NCBI RefSeq assembly: GCF_042684485.1 | Contig: NZ_JBHULM010000011.1 | Coordinates: forward strand, 930,001-994,000 | Source: Oceanihabitans gracilariae | GTDB lineage: Bacteria > Bacteroidota > Bacteroidia > Flavobacteriales > Flavobacteriaceae | Reading direction: 5' to 3' | DNA: 64,000 bases | Part shown: one piece after another, positions 61,633-64,000 of the stretch | Position numbering within the stretch: position 1 is the stretch's first letter | Layout of the letters: the number at the start of each line of letters is the position of its first letter | Position numbers and translations under genes: made by a program | Notes under the pieces: model-generated | Database searches by the model: none | The model's input: the letters and a program-made list of their open reading frames with translations, nothing else | Told to the model about the DNA's origin: nothing

Positions 61633-63234
61633 TTATTTAGATAATTGCTGTGCCATAATTAAAGCATTGTACGCATTTACCATTTTACCTGATTTTGTTA
61701 AAGTATTAAAATCTCTTATGTCACTAGAATCACCACCAACAACCACTTTTTGGTTAACAGGTAATCCAGAATCCATTAAAATTTGTTTTACTTGTGCAGC
61801 AGATAATTTAGGATAATAAGAACGAATTAAAGCAGCAACACCAGCAACAGCAGGAGCAGCCATAGAAGTTCCTCCTTTTGTGTCATATTCATTTTCTGGA
61901 GTTGTAGAGTATATTTTTGCACCAGGAGCAAAAACATCTACATTAATTTTTCCGTAGTTAGAAAAACCAGCTACCATACTAGAACCATATTTAGGAGCTA
62001 AAGCACCAACCGTTACAAATGTATTTGAAACTTCAGGACCATTAGCAACTTGATCATTTGGATATACTGCAACTGCATCTAAATCTGCACCTTCATTTCC
62101 TGCAGCATTAACAAATAATACATCGTTTTCTCCTGCATAAGTAATAGCATCTCTAACCCAGTCACTATGTGGAGAGTAGTATTTACCAAAACTTCCGTTA
62201 ATTACTTTTGCTCCATTATCTACAGCGTATCTAATTGCTAGAGCAATATCTTTATCGTACTCATCTCCATTAGGAACCGCACGTACGCTCATGATTTTTA
62301 CATTATTTGCAACACCATTAGCACCTTTACCATTATTGCGTTCTGCAGCAATAATACCAGCTACGTGAGTACCATGACTTTCACTTTTCTTAACAGGTTT
62401 TACGTTTCCGTTACCATAACCAGGTTTATCGTTTAAATCGTCTGGATTATCTCCTGTTAATCTACCATTAAACTCTTTGTTTAAATTGTAGTTAAGCATA
62501 TCATTAATACTTTCTAAAGCTCCGCTTAATTCTTTTTTAGCAGCAGCAGTATTATCAAAACCAAAACCATATACTTGTTTTAAAACAGCGATATGATTTG
62601 TTAAGGTTTCATCTGTTGTAGTAATAGCATTTAAATCTTTAGGAGTATAGTCTTTGTTATTTAAATGTTCAGAAACAGCTTCATCTGCAGCTACTAAGCT
62701 TTGGTAAATTTGCTCATATTGCATTTTATAACCAGAATATTTTTGATAATCTGCATCATAATCTGCTTGTACTTCTGCATTACCATTACCAGAAGCAACA
62801 ATTCTTGTTTTCTCTAATTGCTCATTATAAGCTTCTCCAAGAAAATTCCAACCATGTATATCATCTACATAACCGTTTTTATCATCATCAATACCGTTTC
62901 CAGCAATTTCTTTTGTATTGGTCCATACTACACCATCTAAATCTTCGTGGTCAATATCAATACCAGAATCTATAACAGCAACAATAACTGTTTCTCCTGT
63001 TTTTCCGTTTAATAATTCAGCGTAAGCTTTATCAACACTCATACCAGGAATTGTATCTGCAACAATATCTAAATGTCCCCAAGTGTGTTTTTCGTTTTCT
63101 GTTAAATCTGCTACTTTTAAAGCAACATTATCAATATTTTCTGTTGGTGTAGATAAAATTTCTGCTCCACCACCACAGCTAGCTAAAACAAGAGCTAAGC
63201 TACCTGCTAGTAAATAAGGTTTAATAATTTTCAT
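61633..63234 (-). CDS. S8 (subtilisin-like) peptidase lipoprotein with large insertion
   Basis: This 533-residue lipoprotein (Cys about 20, LASCGGG) has the full Asp/His/Ser triad: Asp89 in AVIDSGIDIDHEDLD, His287 in SHGTHVAG and Ser457 in GGTSMAAP. Between Asp and His lie about 198 residues, against about 32 in subtilisin. The insertion includes a DDDKNGYVDD calcium-like motif and a helical block (about 155-250). A recognisable I9 propeptide is not seen. It probably degrades proteins at the cell surface or periplasm. Confidence 0.92.
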   Translation of the reverse strand: MKIIKPYLLAGSLALVLASCGGGAEILSTPTENIDNVALKVADLTENEKHTWGHLDIVADTIPGMSVDKAYAELLNGKTGETVIVAVIDSGIDIDHEDLDGVVWTNTKEIAGNGIDDDKNGYVDDIHGWNFLGEAYNEQLEKTRIVASGNGNAEVQADYDADYQKYSGYKMQYEQIYQSLVAADEAVSEHLNNKDYTPKDLNAITTTDETLTNHIAVLKQVYGFGFDNTAAAKKELSGALESINDMLNYNLNKEFNGRLTGDNPDDLNDKPGYGNGNVKPVKKSESHGTHVAGIIAAERNNGKGANGVANNVKIMSVRAVPNGDEYDKDIALAIRYAVDNGAKVINGSFGKYYSPHSDWVRDAITYAGENDVLFVNAAGNEGADLDAVAVYPNDQVANGPEVSNTFVTVGALAPKYGSSMVAGFSNYGKINVDVFAPGAKIYSTTPENEYDTKGGTSMAAPAVAGVAALIRSYYPKLSAAQVKQILMDSGLPVNQKVVVGGDSSDIRDFNTLTKSGKMVNAYNALIMAQQLSK

Positions 63235-63250
63235 AAATAAGTTTTAATTT

Positions 63251-64000
63251 TTAAAAAATATCATTACTAGTAAAAACACGATCTAGTCTTACGCCTTTTT
63301 CGGTGTGTTTTACTGTAATAATTTCATTGTTTGCATCGTGTTCCAAAAATAAGTAATAATTATTATCTGCTGCTAGGTTAAGGAAATTTTCTTTTTCGTC
63401 TAAAGTTAACAGAGGTCTTGTGTCATAACCCATTACAAAAGGTATTGGTAAATGACCAACAGTAGGTAGTAAATCTGCCATAAAACAAATGGTTTTTCCT
63501 TTGTAGTTAATCATAGGAATCATTTGTTTATCTGTGTGACCGTTTGCGAAAAAAATATCGAAACCTAAAGCCGAATTTTTTAAAATAACATCTTCTGGTA
63601 GTTTGGTAAATTTTAAATGACCACTTTCTTCCATAGGAAGGATGTTTTCTTTTAAAAAGGAAGCTTTTTCGCGTTTATTGGGTTGTGTTGCCCATTGCCA
63701 ATGGTTTTCATTACTCCAAAAATGTGCATTTTTAAAAGCAGGTTCATAACCTGTTTTGTCTTTATTCCATTGTATGCTTCCACCACAATGGTCAAAGTGT
63801 AAATGCGTCATAAAAACATCTGTAATATCATCCCGATGAAAACCATGTGCTTTTAGTGATTTATCAATAGAGTCATCTCCCCAAAGGTGATAATAACCAT
63901 AAAATTTTTCGCTTTGTTTATTACCCATTCCTGTATCAATGAGTATTAGGCGATTTCCGTCTTCAATCAATAAGCATCTAGCTGCAATATCAATCATATT
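63251..64000 (-). CDS. MBL-fold metallo-hydrolase (5' end outside window)
   Basis: The frame is open to the window edge. The codon before the apparent ATG at 63997 is Asn, and known relatives carry about 35 more N-terminal residues, so the true start lies outside (that comparison is from memory). The visible 249 residues contain IDTGMG, the metal site THLHFDHCGG, FFANGHTDKQMIPMI and FLEHDANN. The catalytic His/Asp ligands of the metallo-beta-lactamase fold are present. The substrate is unknown. It lies 16 bases before the S8 peptidase gene. Confidence 0.88.
   Translation of the reverse strand, partial: NMIDIAARCLLIEDGNRLILIDTGMGNKQSEKFYGYYHLWGDDSIDKSLKAHGFHRDDITDVFMTHLHFDHCGGSIQWNKDKTGYEPAFKNAHFWSNENHWQWATQPNKREKASFLKENILPMEESGHLKFTKLPEDVILKNSALGFDIFFANGHTDKQMIPMINYKGKTICFMADLLPTVGHLPIPFVMGYDTRPLLTLDEKENFLNLAADNNYYLFLEHDANNEIITVKHTEKGVRLDRVFTSNDIF

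Overview
The window is AT-rich chromosomal DNA from a member of the Bacteroidetes, very probably family Flavobacteriaceae. This rests on the gene families present (DUF4837, DUF4175, head-GIN, an OmpH-like lipoprotein, CtpA-type S41, a type IX secretion sorting domain), on -7 promoter boxes of the TAnnTTTG type, and on weak Shine-Dalgarno sequences. The genus cannot be fixed from the sequence alone. Sulfated-polysaccharide genes suggest a marine or surface-associated lifestyle (inference).

Region 1 (1-17,111, all on the minus strand) is an exopolysaccharide/capsule/O-antigen locus. In transcription order it holds a nucleoside-phosphorylase-like protein of unknown role, a Wzz-like chain-length protein, rmlB-rmlA-rmlC-rmlD (dTDP-L-rhamnose), cysQ, a duplicated DUF2061 membrane protein, cysC, a UPF0104 membrane protein, cysD, cysN, an unknown lipoprotein, a frameshifted hydrophobic small ORF, a Wzx flippase, two sulfotransferases of different type, a Wzy polymerase/ligase, and the start of a family 2 glycosyltransferase. 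Together they can make PAPS, transfer sulfate, clear the PAP by-product, and assemble and export a rhamnose-containing glycan. The likely product is a sulfated surface polysaccharide.

Region 2 (17,140-36,900) is mostly housekeeping: GH3-family ligase, M23 peptidase, TatA, DUF4837 lipoprotein, LysM lytic transglycosylase, pgk, holB, OmpH-like lipoprotein, a methyltransferase cluster, mnmG (gidA), ybeY, DUF4175, an AlkB-type hydroxylase, gltX and a beta-barrel protein. Two identical 16-bp palindromes matching the ParB site parS flank mnmG, which suggests proximity to the replication origin.

Region 3 (36,900-49,480) holds an SPFH protein, small and coiled-coil proteins, an acyltransferase, DUF1761, glnS, a zinc ribbon protein, folB, tRNA-Cys, LysE, head-GIN, YbjQ and RNase R. 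Just after tRNA-Cys lies a tandem array of about six alternating 95/99-bp units. Each unit begins with a decayed copy of the tRNA 3' end followed by its terminator. A 742-bp intergenic region before 49,484 carries repeated TATTAACA motifs.

Region 4 (49,484-64,000) holds a T9SS-secreted leucine-rich repeat protein, rpiB, a cation efflux protein, a GNAT protein, OmpA, CtpA, DUF4349, rnpA, a GCS2-CBS/aspartoacylase-like gene pair, M1 and S8 peptidase lipoproteins, and an MBL-fold hydrolase cut by the window edge. No insertion sequence, prophage, integrase or CRISPR array was seen.
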